Of a DNA stretch of 64,000 bases, positions 23,651 to 37,061 are shown one piece after another; position 1 is the stretch's first letter, and the number at the start of each line of letters is the position of its first letter. Origin of the DNA: Neckera pumila (Eukaryota > Streptophyta > Bryopsida > Hypnales > Neckeraceae); assembly GCA_963969595.1 (NCBI GenBank), contig OZ018409.1, positions 2,172,501-2,236,500 of the forward strand. Direction: 5' to 3'. Both the position numbers and the translations under genes were made by a program. The notes under the pieces are model-generated. The model made no database searches and was not told where the DNA came from. It saw only the letters and a list, made by a program, of their open reading frames with translations.

Positions 23651-25859
23651 TAATTCCTTTCAAATAATTTAAAAAAATAGCTTTCACACTTTATGAAAAT
23701 CCCAAACAAAACAAGAATAGTATGAAAAAGTCAAACTCTAAAAAACATAAACACTACAAACCATTGACTTTATTCCTTTTCTTTACCATTCCTTCTCTTT
23801 GACAAATTTTTGCACCTCATTTTGTGAACCCATTGTTCAAAACCATAGCACATTGCACCTATAATTTCCAATGTATTTTGAAACCTGTTTCAAAATTACT
23901 ACATGCAATCTACTTTTACTTCAATTGAAAAACAAGGTTGTTGTGAACGCACACAAGTACACTGACTGAATGATCTATGAATGATTGTTGACCTCCATTT
24001 GTCCATCTTCACTATACTCAAGTTTTTGTAGTTTCCACTGAGCATATCGTTTATATTTTTATGAAACCTTTTACATTCTCAACTTTGTAGTGGACTTGTA
24101 AAAATAACCATTTTCATCCAATTTTATACGTATGATTGTTTAAAAAATAAGATTGTCCGCTATTTCTGTGTCATTAATCCAAATAGAATGAATCAATTCT
24201 TCCCATGTCAACTACAACACTTTCATTTGAAAAAAATAATTTGAATGTGTTTGTTTTTAGTCCAGTAATTAATTTTTTGTATTATAAACTACATTTATAA
24301 CTTCCAATGAATTACTATTGCATTCAGGCTTTGATAGAATTCAAAACGGTATTCAAGAAAAACTATTAAAATTTCTACCTTTGAGAACATTGACATTGCC
24401 AAACCATAACCACAAACCATTTGGTCTATTTCAAGAAAATTGAAAGACTAAGGATTCTATAACCTACATGGTCATACCAAAACTTCTTACAACAGTGTCC
24501 CCCTCCCATCCACTTTGATAAATTAATGAAACTAATACTTCTTATAAGTTTAGAACAAAGATTTCTAAATAAAACAAACTATCCTTCCAATTATTTACAA
24601 ACATGACCATTGAAAGTACTGAAATTCAAATAGCAAACAAACCTAAACTTAACCACAAATCAAATTCTAGTCGACTTTGTAAAAGTTAAACAACACTTTG
24701 CAAAGATACTCTATATGAACATAGTAATCTCTAACAATCATTGTCCTCTAGAAGCGCTCCTTAAACCCTAATGCACTAAGATCCATTCTTTGGGAACATT
24801 GCGATTTTAGATAAATCTCAACAAGTAAAATCCTATTATTCCATTTAAATGTTTAAAAAAACAGGGGACTGAAGTTTGAAAAAACAAGTTCACTATTTCA
24901 AAGAGTACTACCTATATGTTTACAGCATTACTTGCATTAGATGCATCACTTTTTTCCATCAACATGGCAATCTAGGCAAATCAAATATAATCAATTTAAA
25001 AAAAAAAAAAAAAGTTTAGTCGGTTTCACAATATCCTACATATGCCAAAAACCTTTAATCATTTTGTTTTGTTAAATGACATGACAATAATGAATTGTTT
25101 AAATTTGCACTTATTGATGGATGAAGTATTATACAATTCTTCCTATGTCCTTCATTTCACTCCATTTCTAATATTTTTGCAAACAATTAAAATCATGGGA
25201 TGTATGTTTTGCAGTATATCATTACAACCATTAGGAATTGGTATTTTTCTATTCTATAACTACAATCTTCACTATTTATTACTTTAAATCATTACCTCAA
25301 ATTTTCCACCTACTTTCCCTTACAATTTGTTATACAATTGTAAGTGCTATCAATTTTGTTAAGCATGTTCCAAACTTGCTTTCAACAACAAATACAAAGA
25401 AGCATCACCAAAATGGACGTTTTGGATGGCGAGTGTGTCCTTTTTAAAACCAATTGCCATATTCCTTGTACAGCACTGGGAAGGATTTCTAGAATGAGAA
25501 AACTACTATTCAACAATCCACATGTTGGACATTTTTGAATTTTTTTAATAAACATTTTACAAATGACGTATTATAAGACCCTAAAATTACATGTGTCCAA
25601 AATTTTATTTTTCTACATTTTGGTACTCCTACTTTGAATGTTAGCCTTCAATCATTTTGAATTATAATATACTAACAACCTTTAGGGATTCCATAAAGGC
25701 AATTTTACCTTCCTTGGATTCACAATTAATGAACCTTTGAAGAGGCGGGTGCTTTAATAGATTCTCGCATTCTCACTGTACAAATTTTTGATTCAAAAGA
25801 CCACGGCATTCAAATGGCACTGGACATCCCAGTGACCTAGACTTTAAGATAGGTGGCTC
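23651..25859. other. AT-rich intergenic DNA
   Basis: No gene or clear element seen. Contains an A-run at about 25000-25014. Confidence 0.6.
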
Positions 25860-26793
25860 ATAACCCCTAGAGGACCAACATGCTTTTTTTGTTCGTATAG
25901 AATTTTTGGGCAGGTACGTACAACTAGAGATTTCCATTTTTTGGACTAAAATCTTAATAGAAGGTGGGGGCAAGGAATATCTTTCATATGCACCAAATTT
26001 CATGACATTTGGAAATATGAGTAAAAGGTTATGGCCTAATATGCTACTTTTTTTGTAACTAGGCAGTCCGGACAGATCAGGAATAATCTCTTTTTTCAAA
26101 AACAAAAATTTGAAATTGGTTTTCAATAGGTATGTAAAGGAAAAAAACTTTGAATCATCCCATTTTGATCAATGAGTCAAAAGTTATGAAGATTTTAACT
26201 TTGCGGGCGATTATAGATTTTCTATCCTAAAAAAAGCTTTGAAGTCCTTTATCATACTCAATTTTCAATATTCTTTGAAAAAAATAAAATCCTAGGATGC
26301 ATATTATGTATCATAACATTGCCACCATTGGAATTAGCATTTTTCAATTTCAAAATTAAATTCTTGACTAGCTTGGATTCTGAATCATTTTCTACTACTA
26401 ACTACTTACTAGTTTTTTCCTATATGTTGTACAATTCCAAATGAAGTGAAAATTTTCAAGCATGTAGGCAACTTGTCTAGAAAAAAGAATAAAAAGAAGC
26501 ACCATCATTTTCATGACATTTTTTCATTCAAAAGAGAGCTTGTGAAACATTGCTGCCCTGTTTCTCACAAGGCCAAAAAAATTGTTTTAATGATTTCAAA
26601 TGCTTATATCTTGCAATCCTTGTGGTGAAAATTCCTAAAATTTTTAACATATGTTCTCAAGTCACCATACTACAAGATCCTACGGTTACATGTGTAAAAA
26701 ACAATTTTTTTTCAAAAATTCTATATGGGTACTAAAAAACCCAGTGTTCGAGCGTTTTTGGTGAGAACATATTCATGAAACTTTAGGGGTTAA
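25860..26793 (+). mobile_element. Family A element (0.93 kb)
   Basis: Ends are ATAACCCCTAGAGGACCAAC at 25860 and CTTTAGGGGTTAA closing at 26793, an imperfect inverted pair. Full-length similarity in reverse complement to 16059-16988, and its right half resembles 43790-44160 in direct orientation (ATATGTTGTACAA, TTTTTCATT, TTGCAATC blocks). Non-coding. Confidence 0.7.
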
Positions 26794-29559
26794 AGCGACC
26801 CAGCTCTAACAACAAAGAAATAGCTTTTGCTGCCTTTTAGTGTACCAACAATGTATATTTTAGGAGGGGGTAACTTTTAGTGACCACTGCATTTGAACTT
26901 CAAAAATCCATAACTAATTCGACAAACATCCAAAAAATATGAAACGACTTGCTTTAGATGCCAATTCAATTATTCATCCTACAAGAATCTACGGAATTTT
27001 TTTTCAAATATTTTTAGTTTACCCGTAAATGCATCTCTGAAAGCGACAATGCATTAGCTGATTGCCTACATTAGTAAATATTTTGTGAAGAAGTAGAGTC
27101 TTCCTAAGACCAGTGGAACGCTCTGCAAATGAATTTCAAATAAACGTTGGAAGATGAAAATCGAACGACCACAAACAGAATCCCGTCATCCAAATCAGAC
27201 CAAAACCCTAATCTCTACAGCTTAACTTCAACGTCGCAGCTTGCAATCTCTGGTTTACAAGCTTTCTGAAGAGTTTGTGTGTGATTGTGTTTCATTCAAT
27301 GCCAAAACTTCTATTAGGAAGATTTGTTTTACGAAATTGGTAGCGTGCTCACCATGATCTCTAGATTACCGGTCAATTTAGTCGCAAGTGGGATCGCGAT
27401 GTAATTGCTGGTCCTCTAGGGCGACGAGGAATGAACACGCCGTGTTGTTGTTCTTGTTCTTTCAAATTTCTGGAGACGGCAGAGGTGAATGTCTTGCAAA
27501 TGCTTCTATGCTGCAACCCTAAACATTAATGCAAGAGGTGCTACCGCAATTGAGAGACCGTCTAGCTACAATCACAAGGAGGTGCTATCGGACTTGACAG
27601 GCGCTCAATTTTTTAGCGGAAGGGTACTCACTAGAGCAACTCACATGTCGACCTCGAACGTGCCCCTCATCTTTGAGCTCTGCGCTTGATCCACTGAAGC
27701 AATTCTTACTTGTTTTTCTGGGTTTTTTTTAAAGCTTTTGTGTGTTGAAGTGAACAGTATTTGCTATTGAACCCTCCCCACATGGGGAGGGTTCAACAAT
27801 AGATATTGTTCACTGCGAAGCAAACAGGAGCTAAGTGATTTTGGTGAACTACCTAGAATTTGCTTCATCGGCCTCCTCAAAAAGTTCCCTAAGTTAGAGG
27901 CCCCAGTGACGTTACTTGAAGAGGTGGCTCGTGCTTTGTTGCAGCTTTGAGGTGATAGTAGCCACTTTGAGCGCTTGTTGTATCTGCACACAGTAGCCGA
28001 CTGATTTTAGTTCAATGAGCTTCCAAAATTTAGTTAGTACACCCATTAATTTCATCAAAAACTTACCAAATACTTGATTGCACAAAGTTCTGTTGGATTG
28101 CACAGAATCCACGTTGAGTCCACGGTACAGCTTGCAGTTAACAGCTAAAAGCCTGTTCACTGTTTTCTCTCTATAAAGTGCACTTGGAACCCTAAGTGAC
28201 GGAGAATGAGTCAAACCAGCTCTTATAGGTTGTTAGGAAGTTTATGTGCAAGGGAACCCTAAGTGATGTACCAGGAGTGAAGCCAGCTCTTGTAGGTTGG
28301 CAAGGAAATTGACCTTAAATCGCACAAGTGGCCCTCTTTACCTTGTGGCCATTGCTTTCTGCTTTGATTCAGCCCTAATTTGTCGTCCATGTCTGCCTGA
28401 ACGCCGTTTTATCGACTGAAGTTGGCTTGTTACTGCTCTCTTGGTACGAGGACTTACAAACCCTTGAGAGTTTGCTCTTTTGGAGTTCACTGAGAATCTA
28501 GATCCATCAGCGGACTGAGGTACCCGGTCACTCTATATTTTGCATTTAAGAGAAATACCAATTCTTGCAAAGTGAAAAAAATTGAAAATTCCCTTGCCTA
28601 TCAAGATTTTGATCTATAAGTCGAAACCAAATCATGAGTGACCGATTTGGAAACACCCGCGTCCCCTAGATCTGTAACCGTCTGAGATTTTCTGTTGTTT
28701 AGCAATTTAGCATGATTCAACATGGTTTTCACTAGTATATGGAAAAAAATATTTTGGGGTCCCAGTAATAGTGAAAATGGGATTCTAGATTCTCTTAGAA
28801 TGCATTTTTTGTACACCGTGTGAATAAACTACAAATTGCCAAAGTGCTGGAGTAGGTTTAACCAAAAGCAATCATAGAATCATATGAGTAGTGGGAGTAC
28901 ATTTCTGGTTAAAATATCCACTGTGCAATTTTTAGGTATAGTAACGTTATTGTATATTAAAAATAATAGCACATGGCTTTGTTATTGCTTCCCTATTTTT
29001 TGTGTAGTATAGTAGTCTATTTTTTAATTTACTTCATATGAAAACAATGGAAGAATTGAAAACCAAATCAGAAACTTAGATTTGAAAACACAATCCAATA
29101 GATTTTTTTTTATAAACAGTCATTGTGCAACATTATGAGACCTTGATTGATTGTGAATATTGGTAAGCTAGTACATTAATTCAATAATAGTTAACTTTAT
29201 TTTTATTTTTGTTTTTAGTTTATACAATAGGCAGCTATAATTCAAATCTATGCAAATAACAACAATGATTAAATGAAATTTGAGTGCAGTTTCATCTTCT
29301 CGGTATGATTTTTTAAAGTACGTGGGCGAGGATAACCCATCTTGTCGTAATCAAGTCTTAAAAAAGAAAGATGCTTGTTTCCATTGACTACTTCCCTCTC
29401 CATTGTAGGTGCAATACATGATTGCTTAAAGAGTAGCATATGAGAATTGCTACATGAAATTGTTTTTGTAAGTACAATGCTTTCCATTTGCATTTGCACT
29501 CAACTCTTCACCCTCTTAGCCATATTTTTATATTTTGTAGAAGTTCTTTTTCATACATT
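26794..29559. other. Intergenic DNA, mixed composition
   Basis: 27040-28330 has higher GC and short ORFs on both strands (27489-27689 plus, 27912-28214 minus) that I cannot assign; it may be remains of a gene or element. It includes the hairpin at 27767-27796 and a diverged tandem pair near 28188-28312 built on CCCTAAGTGA and AGCTCTT(A/G)TAGGTTG. The remainder is AT-rich. Confidence 0.5.
27767..27796. repeat. Perfect 30-nt hairpin, extendable to about 70 nt
   Basis: TTGAACCCTCCCCA at 27767-27780 and TGGGGAGGGTTCAA at 27783-27796 are exact reverse complements with a 2-nt CA between them. Imperfect pairing continues outward (TGAACAGTATTTGCTA on the left against TAGATATTGTTCA on the right), giving roughly 27750-27818. 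Could be two abutting element ends or a transcribed hairpin. Confidence 0.85.
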
Positions 29560-31240
29560 ATTTTTTAGAAAGGGAATCTTCTTGGAAGGGATTTCTACAA
29601 GTACGACAATTACAAAACTCTAACCATTTCATGTGGCAAATGACTTCATTAGTTGCAAATGACACAATCATGAATATGTTAAAAGATCTTCAAATATGAA
29701 GCACAAATGACGTTTTTGACATTTTTCTTTCATGTTCCAGGTTTCTTCAGAGGAATAAATATGTCATATGCCAACAACGTAGACAAATTGCTTCATAATC
29801 AAGTAGGAGGAAGTGGGTGACTTCAAGCTGCAAGCTACAATATAATTTGCATCAGGTTTTTGTCCTTCATTCTTGTATTCTCTTTAGCAATGTTTCAATG
29901 GATGATTATTCATTAGGAAATTTAAATGCAGTCCCAAAAAGGAGTAAGCAAATTCTTTAATCGGGGGACATTAGAAATCTCATTTTTACAGACGTGTGGA
30001 TATGTGTTTTTGATCTTTATTTTTCCTATCATACTTCACTGTAGGTTCTTCTGGTATAGTTGAATGATATTGTACAATAGAAATTTCAAAAACTCTATCG
30101 GATGGCATACAATTCAAGAATATAGCATTGGAAGAAGACTATTAGAAGTGTTATTAGAATTCTTTTTCATTGAAAAACTTTTAAACCGAAATGTTCATTT
30201 ATTTTTTATTGATATTTCAATTTGTATAGCATTATCAAAAAATTATTTTGGTTTTAGTTAGTAGCTCTCTAACATACATTTTATTTTCTAAATTTGAAGA
30301 GTAAAGGCTAGCAATGAACTTAAAGAATAGATAGAAATTCCTATTCAAAAAGAAGAAAAATCATGATAATTTTATAAAAATTTGGAACCTTGACAATATT
30401 TATGTTTTGTGTTGAAATATGTATATTTAATGTACAAATGACGAACGCATCAAATTTTGTTTGCGTTGAACCCTTTACAAGTTCAACTGTTATCCTATTA
30501 CTTTGAAGAAGTTTCTCTTTGTATTGGAAATGAAAAAGCGTTGTCTTTTTGGAAGGTTATTGTACAAGTAGGGCAATAATGAGATTCTCACACTTTCATG
30601 TGGCATATGACCTCATCACTAGCATAATTGATGTTCATGACACTTATTTTTTATGTTCCAAGTATCTTCAGAGGAAAATACATGTTCTAGTTCAACAATG
30701 TAGACAAGGAGCTTCGTAATCATTTTAAAGAAGTGTCTACTTCCAGACATCGAGCCCTATATAATTTGCATCAGGTATTTGTCTTTAACTTTTGTATTCT
30801 CCTGGCAAAATTTAAAATTATTCTTATTCCTAAGCAAGTTTAAGTTCTATTTTAAAAAGGAATAAGCCAAATCTTTTATCAAAACACATTAGGAACATTA
30901 ATTACAATTTTGAGTGGTATATTATTTGAGCTTCATTTTTCCTATGATATGTAAACGTAGTTTCTTTTGATACAATTGAAGTAGATTATTTCAAGAAATT
31001 TCAAGAACTATGATGGCATACAATTCAAAACTATAGTAGTAGAAGAAGACTATTAGAAATCTTCTTCAATTTTCTAATGATAATTTCCTCAATCAAAATG
31101 TGAAGATACCCATTGTTTGTATTCCAACAATTTAGGCCTTCTTAGGATTTTTTTTTGGTTTTTGATAAAGTTTTTCTATATACTTTTTTTCTTTTTTTCT
31201 TTTGAAGAATAAAGGCCGATGATGAATGTAAGAGATAAGT
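29560..31240. repeat. Diverged tandem duplication, unit about 0.95 kb
   Basis: 29570-30330 and 30535-31240 are collinear: a TCATGTGGCA(A/T)ATGAC block, a CTTCAGAGGAA block, AACAA(C/T)GTAGACAA, TATAATTTGCATCAGGT, and GATGGCATACAATTCAA followed by GAAGAAGACTATTAGAA. Each copy contains an exon-like piece ending CATCAG|GT; in the second copy it reads NNVDKELRNHFKEVSTSRHR. Probably a duplicated fragment of a dead gene. Confidence 0.6.
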
Positions 31241-31538
31241 AGAATTTTCTATTCCAACAAAACAAAAATCATTATAATTATTTTAAAAATGTGGAACCTT
31301 CTATTATTTATGTTTGAAATGGAACTAAGTATATTTTAGCATGAAATATCTGTTGAACCTGCAATATTAGTTCAAAAATTGAACTGAAAACTAGAAGAGG
31401 TTTTCTGTAGAGTAGTTTACAAAATTTCAACTACAAACATTGTAAGAAAGAAGTGCTCTACAAGCAAGAACATTTGCTATTGGTTTGCCAGAAGGTTGCC
31501 ATGTGCTCTAAGGTTCTTGGATATTTCAAGCAGAAACA

Positions 31539-32801
31539 GTGTCTTTATACGTGCATGATCTGCGTCATGGCGAGCAACGACGACGTGATGTACAACCCGT
31601 GGGTGGCATTGTCATCATCATGAATTATCCCAAGGAGAGTAGGTTCATGAAAAACCTTCCTAGTAGTACGGATGATTTACATGTTATATTTCAAGACTCT
31701 TGGAGTACAGAAGTGATGCCTTGAGCGCAAGACAAGTTTGAGAAGACACCAATGGAATTGAAGAGATTGGTACAAATGTATCTGCCGCAAATTGGGGGTT
31801 GGTAACATTGGGCATTACAATGGCAGTGCCAGGGATTTTGGAGACAGGATATGTGGGCAATGATGTTATCAGTATGGAAGGTGTGTCCGTCAAAATGCAT
31901 TTCGTATACGACAAATTACAATCGATGTATGGGGAGAAGTTGGTGATGGTGAACAGTGTGAGTATGGCCGCCGGACGTAGACCCTCATAGGTGTTGACTA
32001 CAGAAGAGAGCTTGCCTGGTCCCGGTGTTTTATGAAATAGATGGAGCTGTGCCATGTGGTAGAGTTGAAAGACTACTGCAGTCATCCAGGGACTCCTCTG
32101 ATGAAGAAGAGAGATTTCAAATGACTAGACGGGTAAGGAGGAAGGGGAAAGCTGTAGCAGTTGATTCGGGAGCCTCATTGATGAACGAAGATGAGAGTGA
32201 TGCCGAGCGGACACAATCTGACAGATTACCAAGTGTTGGCTGAAGTTTAGGTTCTCGTAACACTGATGCAGTCAGTGACGCCCGTGGAGACCAAGCAGAC
32301 TTGATGGAAGTAGAACAAGACTCGGATTTTGTTGTTGTAGAAGCAGTTGATGAGGTGGACAACGTGGAACCGGAACAAGTTGAAGGGGGCGTGGGAGAAA
32401 GTGCAGATACAACAGCACGAATGGAGTCCATGTCAGCATTCTCTGCATTAAGCCAATTGGATCAAATGAGCTTTGTCCCGGATGGTGAAGGATGTTATCG
32501 TAATAGGGACAACGTTCGATTCACTCGGACAGGTGAAGGACCACATTACATTTATCACCGGATGACTTCCATCTTGGAAGGACATTCTCTGTTGCCAACT
32601 TTATTAGAGGGAATGACAACGCCTGTTGCAAGTGCTATGGTGGATACGGCGTTGCAGTATACCTCTCTGCCTCCAGTGAGTCCAATCGGTGGACCAAGTG
32701 CACACGATCAAGCAGAGAGAACTGGTACAGGAGAAGGAGAAGACTTTGACCAATCATCTGCACAAGTGTTGGAGACACTTGATGAAATAGGGCCGTTATA
32801 A
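31539..32801 (+). pseudogene. Broken TE-like coding region, unrecognised
   Basis: Higher GC than its surroundings and a chain of plus-strand ORFs in changing frames: 31539-31724, 31799-31990, 32025-32243 (rich in Arg/Lys/Asp/Glu: SSDEEERFQMTRRVRRKGK) and 32301-32801 (acidic start DFVVVEAVDEVDNVEPEQ, then a region with GPHYIYHRMTSILEGHSLL). Frames change at least three times, so it is not functional as read. A 33-bp block shared with the DUF7869 pseudogene flank lies 0.5 kb downstream, suggesting a transposon origin. A competing minus-strand ORF (31684-32085) has no features favouring it. Confidence 0.45.
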
Positions 32802-33297
32802 GAGACATAGTAGTATGTGTGATGGTAGAATAAGGTGTGTGAGAGTATAGACCTTGTGTGTTAGTTGTGAAAGTCTATGAAGATGTTGGAATGACTATTT
32901 TTGGTATTTGATTGATGTGAGTACATAATTTAAAAAAGTGAAGGTAGTTGCTAAACCTTCAATGTCATTCTGGATTTATAAATAAATATTCCAAAAATTG
33001 TAGTGAAAATTGTTGTACGCATGGTATCCGCATTTAAATATTATAACACTAATGTAATTGCAATGTACAAAGCAAAAAGATTAATACATGAGACCAAAAC
33101 AAATGATTGATAGGAAGAAATAAAATGTGTTGGACTTGTATGTCTCTTGGAAGAACTGAAATTGCATCCTCATAGAGAGTTTGCGTTTGAAGTGATAGTA
33201 TTGCATGATGAAATTAAAAATCGGATTTCTTGAAAATCTGGGGGGTACTCAAGTTTTTGATAACACATTTTTTGTGAATAGTTTTGCATACGATCAT

Positions 33298-33315
33298 TGC
33301 ACTTGGCCAAGTGCA
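33298..33315. repeat. 18-bp perfect palindrome next to shared 33-bp block
   Basis: TGCACTTGGCCAAGTGCA overlaps the start of the 33-bp block at 33307-33339 that recurs inverted at 19318-19350. Confidence 0.85.
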
Positions 33316-34129
33316 AAAATGCCTAATTCTGTGTTCATGTGTACATTTGCATGTAGTCCAATGGCCCTCCAAAAGGTTGAAACTTTCTCTAATGGGTTAA
33401 AAAAACTTTTTTTCCAACTTGAATGCTAATAGCTTCTAATTTATATGGTCAAACTTCATAAAAATTTCACCATATGATCTCAAACAAGTAAAGTAAAAGA
33501 TCCTATTGTTAGATTTTAAAAGAAATTATTTTGTTGGATTTTAACGTAGTAAAAATGACAATTTGAGTGGTTTTTGGCCAAAGAATCACCTTGGTCCTAT
33601 AGGGCTTAAAATGACAAGTACCTAAAACAAACACCTATCAGTTTTGCTTCATAGGAGTCATAACAAAACACTCAAAAGTATATTTCTTGACTCTTGCCTC
33701 GCCTTCAGTCTTTCCATTATACAACTTCACTAACCCTTGTATGAATACAATCAGCTCATGGAACATCAAAATCCATGAAATTGGAGATATTCCATGTGTC
33801 ATTTTCACATTATTTAAATTAGCTTGTTGTGCCAATGCATATGCCAATACTGATATGCAAACCGTGCATTTCATCTACAACTATTTGTACTACTAATTAT
33901 CCTAGATTTTCTTCTTCCTCCCCACTAGTTTCCTAAATCATTTCACTTGCTTGCTTTGAGGGTCCATGGTGCCAATTTAACCCCTAAAGGATCAAGTTGT
34001 GTTTTTTGACAATAAATCAATTTTAGACAACTCACTATAAACAAAGTTTTTTTGGCATAATGGAGAGGTTACTTCTAATTGTCATGTTTGAGAAAAAAGA
34101 AAAACGCCCAGAGAATCCATTAAATCCAT

Positions 34130-34840
34130 TACCAATTTGTCATTTGACAAACTACCATCCAAAAAAATTTGATGGTAAATTGAAACAACTTCTTTTTTGA
34201 CATTTGTAAGAATGAAGGATGGAGAGGTCATTTTTATAATCAAATTAATTGCCTATCATGAATCCTCAAAGGATATGGGATAATTTGAAGATGAGAACTC
34301 AACCACTCATTGTCAAAATGTAGAACTTATGTTCATAGTAGAATTTTAGACATCATTTTGGCATTGTAGAATAACTTATTCCAAAAAACTCTAAAGTAAA
34401 AAAAGTTAAGGAATCAAGATAGATTTCATCTCCAAAAATCCATTTGTAATTTTGAACCACCAAAAAAAAGGTATGAACAAAAAAAGGTATTCAAAGAGGA
34501 TGTTTGAAAATGTCAACAAAAATTAAATATCCTTTCCAATCCCTCTTTGAAATTTGTCCATAATTTTTGATTGGAGTGACTCTAAATTTCAAATAGATTT
34601 TTAGAGATGAAAGTTAGCTTGATTTTCTAACTTTTGTTAATTATTTTTATTTATATAAGGTTATTCTACTATGCCAAAATGAGGCCTAGAATTCTAATTT
34701 GAACACAATTCCTACTTGTCACTTAATCATGAGCAGTTGAACTCTTGATAATTCTAATTTACATATTCTATATCGGTTGTTTTACCTTGTACCACCCTAC
34801 TTGTATAAATTTTTTATCTTTTCATCTTAGAATACACAAT
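34130..34840. repeat. Foldback repeat, copy 1
   Basis: Two arms pair imperfectly: the stretch around 34310-34450 (AGAATTTTAGACATCATTTT, later CATCTCCAAAAATCCATTTG) against 34590-34740 (CAAATAGATTTTTAGAGATG, later CCAAAATGAGGCCTAGAATT). Similar in direct orientation to 36030-36720. Confidence 0.6.
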
Positions 34841-35767
34841 GTATGTGGCTTTACAAGATATAGGAGAATGTCACCCTATATTTTGATATCATTGAAAGTT
34901 AATGCTGAACATTAAAAAATTATAGTTCACGGAGCAAAGAATATCTTTAAAAAGAAACATTTTTTATCCCTTAAGTCCCAAAGTTCCTACAGGGGACTCT
35001 TGGAATTTTGGGTAGGTTTGTATGATCTCAAATTTTGACTTAATTTTTTGAAACTTTTTTGGAAGATAGGAAATCAAACTAGCTTTTGGGGGATCTTATT
35101 TTTATTCCAATCGGTGCCTGGGAGCAAAAATTATGCTACTTTAAGTCCAAAACGTAGCTTGAGGGGCAGCCCAAAAAAATCACAAGAAAAATAATTTTTT
35201 TAATTTTTTAATTTTTTTCTCAAAGATTCTATTTTGTCTACATTTGAAGCTTTGATTCATTCTATTTGGACTAGTGATGAAAAAGTTATGGACAATCTTA
35301 TTTTTTGGTCAATCTAAGCATCTTCTTGAAAAAATAACTTATAGAATTCATTTTGGAATGCAATTTTATATTTTTTCAAAAAAAATTGTTATACAATGTG
35401 AAATTTGCTTATTAGAACAATCTCACCATTGGAATTCTTGTGTTTCAATTCCACCTTAGAGCTATTAATGGTTTAGTTTTCCCTTCAATTTTGAACCTGC
35501 TTCTACTTAACAATTTTTTACTGAGTAAAAACTAAGTGTTTTTTTGGTGAATTTTTCTTTTTAGATTCTCAACTCAGTTCTTCAACATAAAAAATTACAA
35601 ATCAAAATCAATTTTGCAAAAATTGGAAGTTAAAAAGATTTAAAGTTAAGCGAATAAGGTGCAAAAAAACTTGTTTCTTCATTTCAAATGCAACTATCTT
35701 GCAATCTATATAGTCAAAGTTTTTTTCTCTTTGCAAATGATAATTTGAGTGGTTTTTGATGGGAAAA

Positions 35768-37037
35768 TGTTAGAGAAATTCTCAGCCCTCTAGAGGGCCG
35801 CTCTAGAGCAGTTGAAAGCACCCCACAATTACATTTAACTTTGCCTAATGATTTGTTTTTCCTCTATAGTCAATCATTTGAAGTCACAGTGTTTGATGAC
35901 TATCAGTGGTTCAAAATCCAAGTACCAATAGTTAAATATTCAGGTTTCAAGTCTTGTAATGCACCTTAACCTTGATTATTGCATACCTTGTTTTCTAATC
36001 AAGTTATGAATAAAAAAGAAAATGTCAAAAATAGTCCAAGGACATCTACCATTAAGGATTTTTTTAGTGGTATCATAATAGAGTTAATTCATTAACAATT
36101 GGTGAGAAAGAAGGATAATGACTGAAGAGGTTGTTTTTATAGAGAAATCAATTGTCCATAGTGAATCTTCAAAGGGTATGGGTTATTTAGAAGAAAGATC
36201 ACTCATTGTCAAATGCAGAAATTGTGTTAAAACTAGAATTTTAGACCTCATTTAGGCATAGTAGAATGAATTTTTCACAAAACTTTGAACTAAACAAAAT
36301 TGGGAAATCAAGCTAATTTTCATCTTCAAAAACCCGTTTGAGGTTTCAAGAATTCAGTAAAAAGTTATAAACAAGATTCTAAAAGGGGTTGAAAGGGAGA
36401 TTTTCTTTAACATTTTAAAATACCTTCTCCTAATTTTATCCTAAACTTTTTATTGGAGGCTCTAAACTTCAAATAGATTTTTGGAGATGAAAACTAGCTT
36501 GATAATCCAACTTTCTTTGGTTCAAAGTTTTTCGAAAAAATTCATTCTACTATGCCTAAATGAGGTCTAAAATTCTAGTTTTAACACAATTATTACTTTA
36601 AATTTAATTATGAGTGGTTGAGAAACTACAAATTCTAAATTACATATTCCACATGGATTGTTCTACTTCCTACCACCTCATGTATACATAAGAAGCTTCT
36701 CTTCTCATCTTCAAACACCTTAAACTAAGTGGCTTTAGAAACTAGTTGGAAATGTAAGAGTTCTCTAATTTTTTAGCAACTAGGCTAAAAATCCACTTCA
36801 TATTTCTTAATTTCATTGAATTTGATTAAATTCCCAATTATTCACCTTGTATGCTTACGCGGTTGAATATTAAACAGACTTCTACTACACCTCATTATTG
36901 GAGTCCTGGTGTCTTTTGTGAAATTCACACTCTATCAATGCACTGCGGCTATATGCCCCTACTAAGTCTCAGGTGATTAATAGATTGGTTTGGTCACTGT
37001 GGAGCGACCCTCCGAAGGGCTAAGAATTTTTCTAATG
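35768..37037. mobile_element. Family B-like element carrying a foldback repeat (1.27 kb)
   Basis: Left end TTAGAGAAATTCTCAGCCCT then CTAGAGGGCCGCTC; reverse complement of the right end TTAGAAAAATTCTTAGCCCT then TCGGAGGGTCGCTC. About 29 of 34 bases match. It lies close to the right end of the composite family A element, and its interior holds foldback copy 2. Confidence 0.65.
36030..36720. repeat. Foldback repeat, copy 2
   Basis: Direct relative of 34130-34840, with the same order of blocks (AATCTTCAAAGGGTATGGG, ACTCATTGTCAAA, TAGAATTTTAGACCTCATTT) and the same internal inverted arms. Confidence 0.6.
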
Positions 37038-37061
37038 AGGCCTTAGGACTTTAGGGGTTAA

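Larger units (their letters stand above)
33977..37061 (+). mobile_element. Composite family A element with nested insertions
   Basis: Left end TTAACCCCTAAAGGATCAAG at 33977 and right end ACTTTAGGGGTTAA closing at 37061 match family A ends. The length (3.1 kb instead of 0.93 kb) is explained by the foldback repeats and the family B-like element inside it. No gene within. Confidence 0.55.

Noticed and set aside
31684..32085. Minus-strand ORF of 133 aa
   Set aside because: Composition is not gene-like in a known way and the plus-strand pieces upstream and downstream form a more coherent, though broken, reading.
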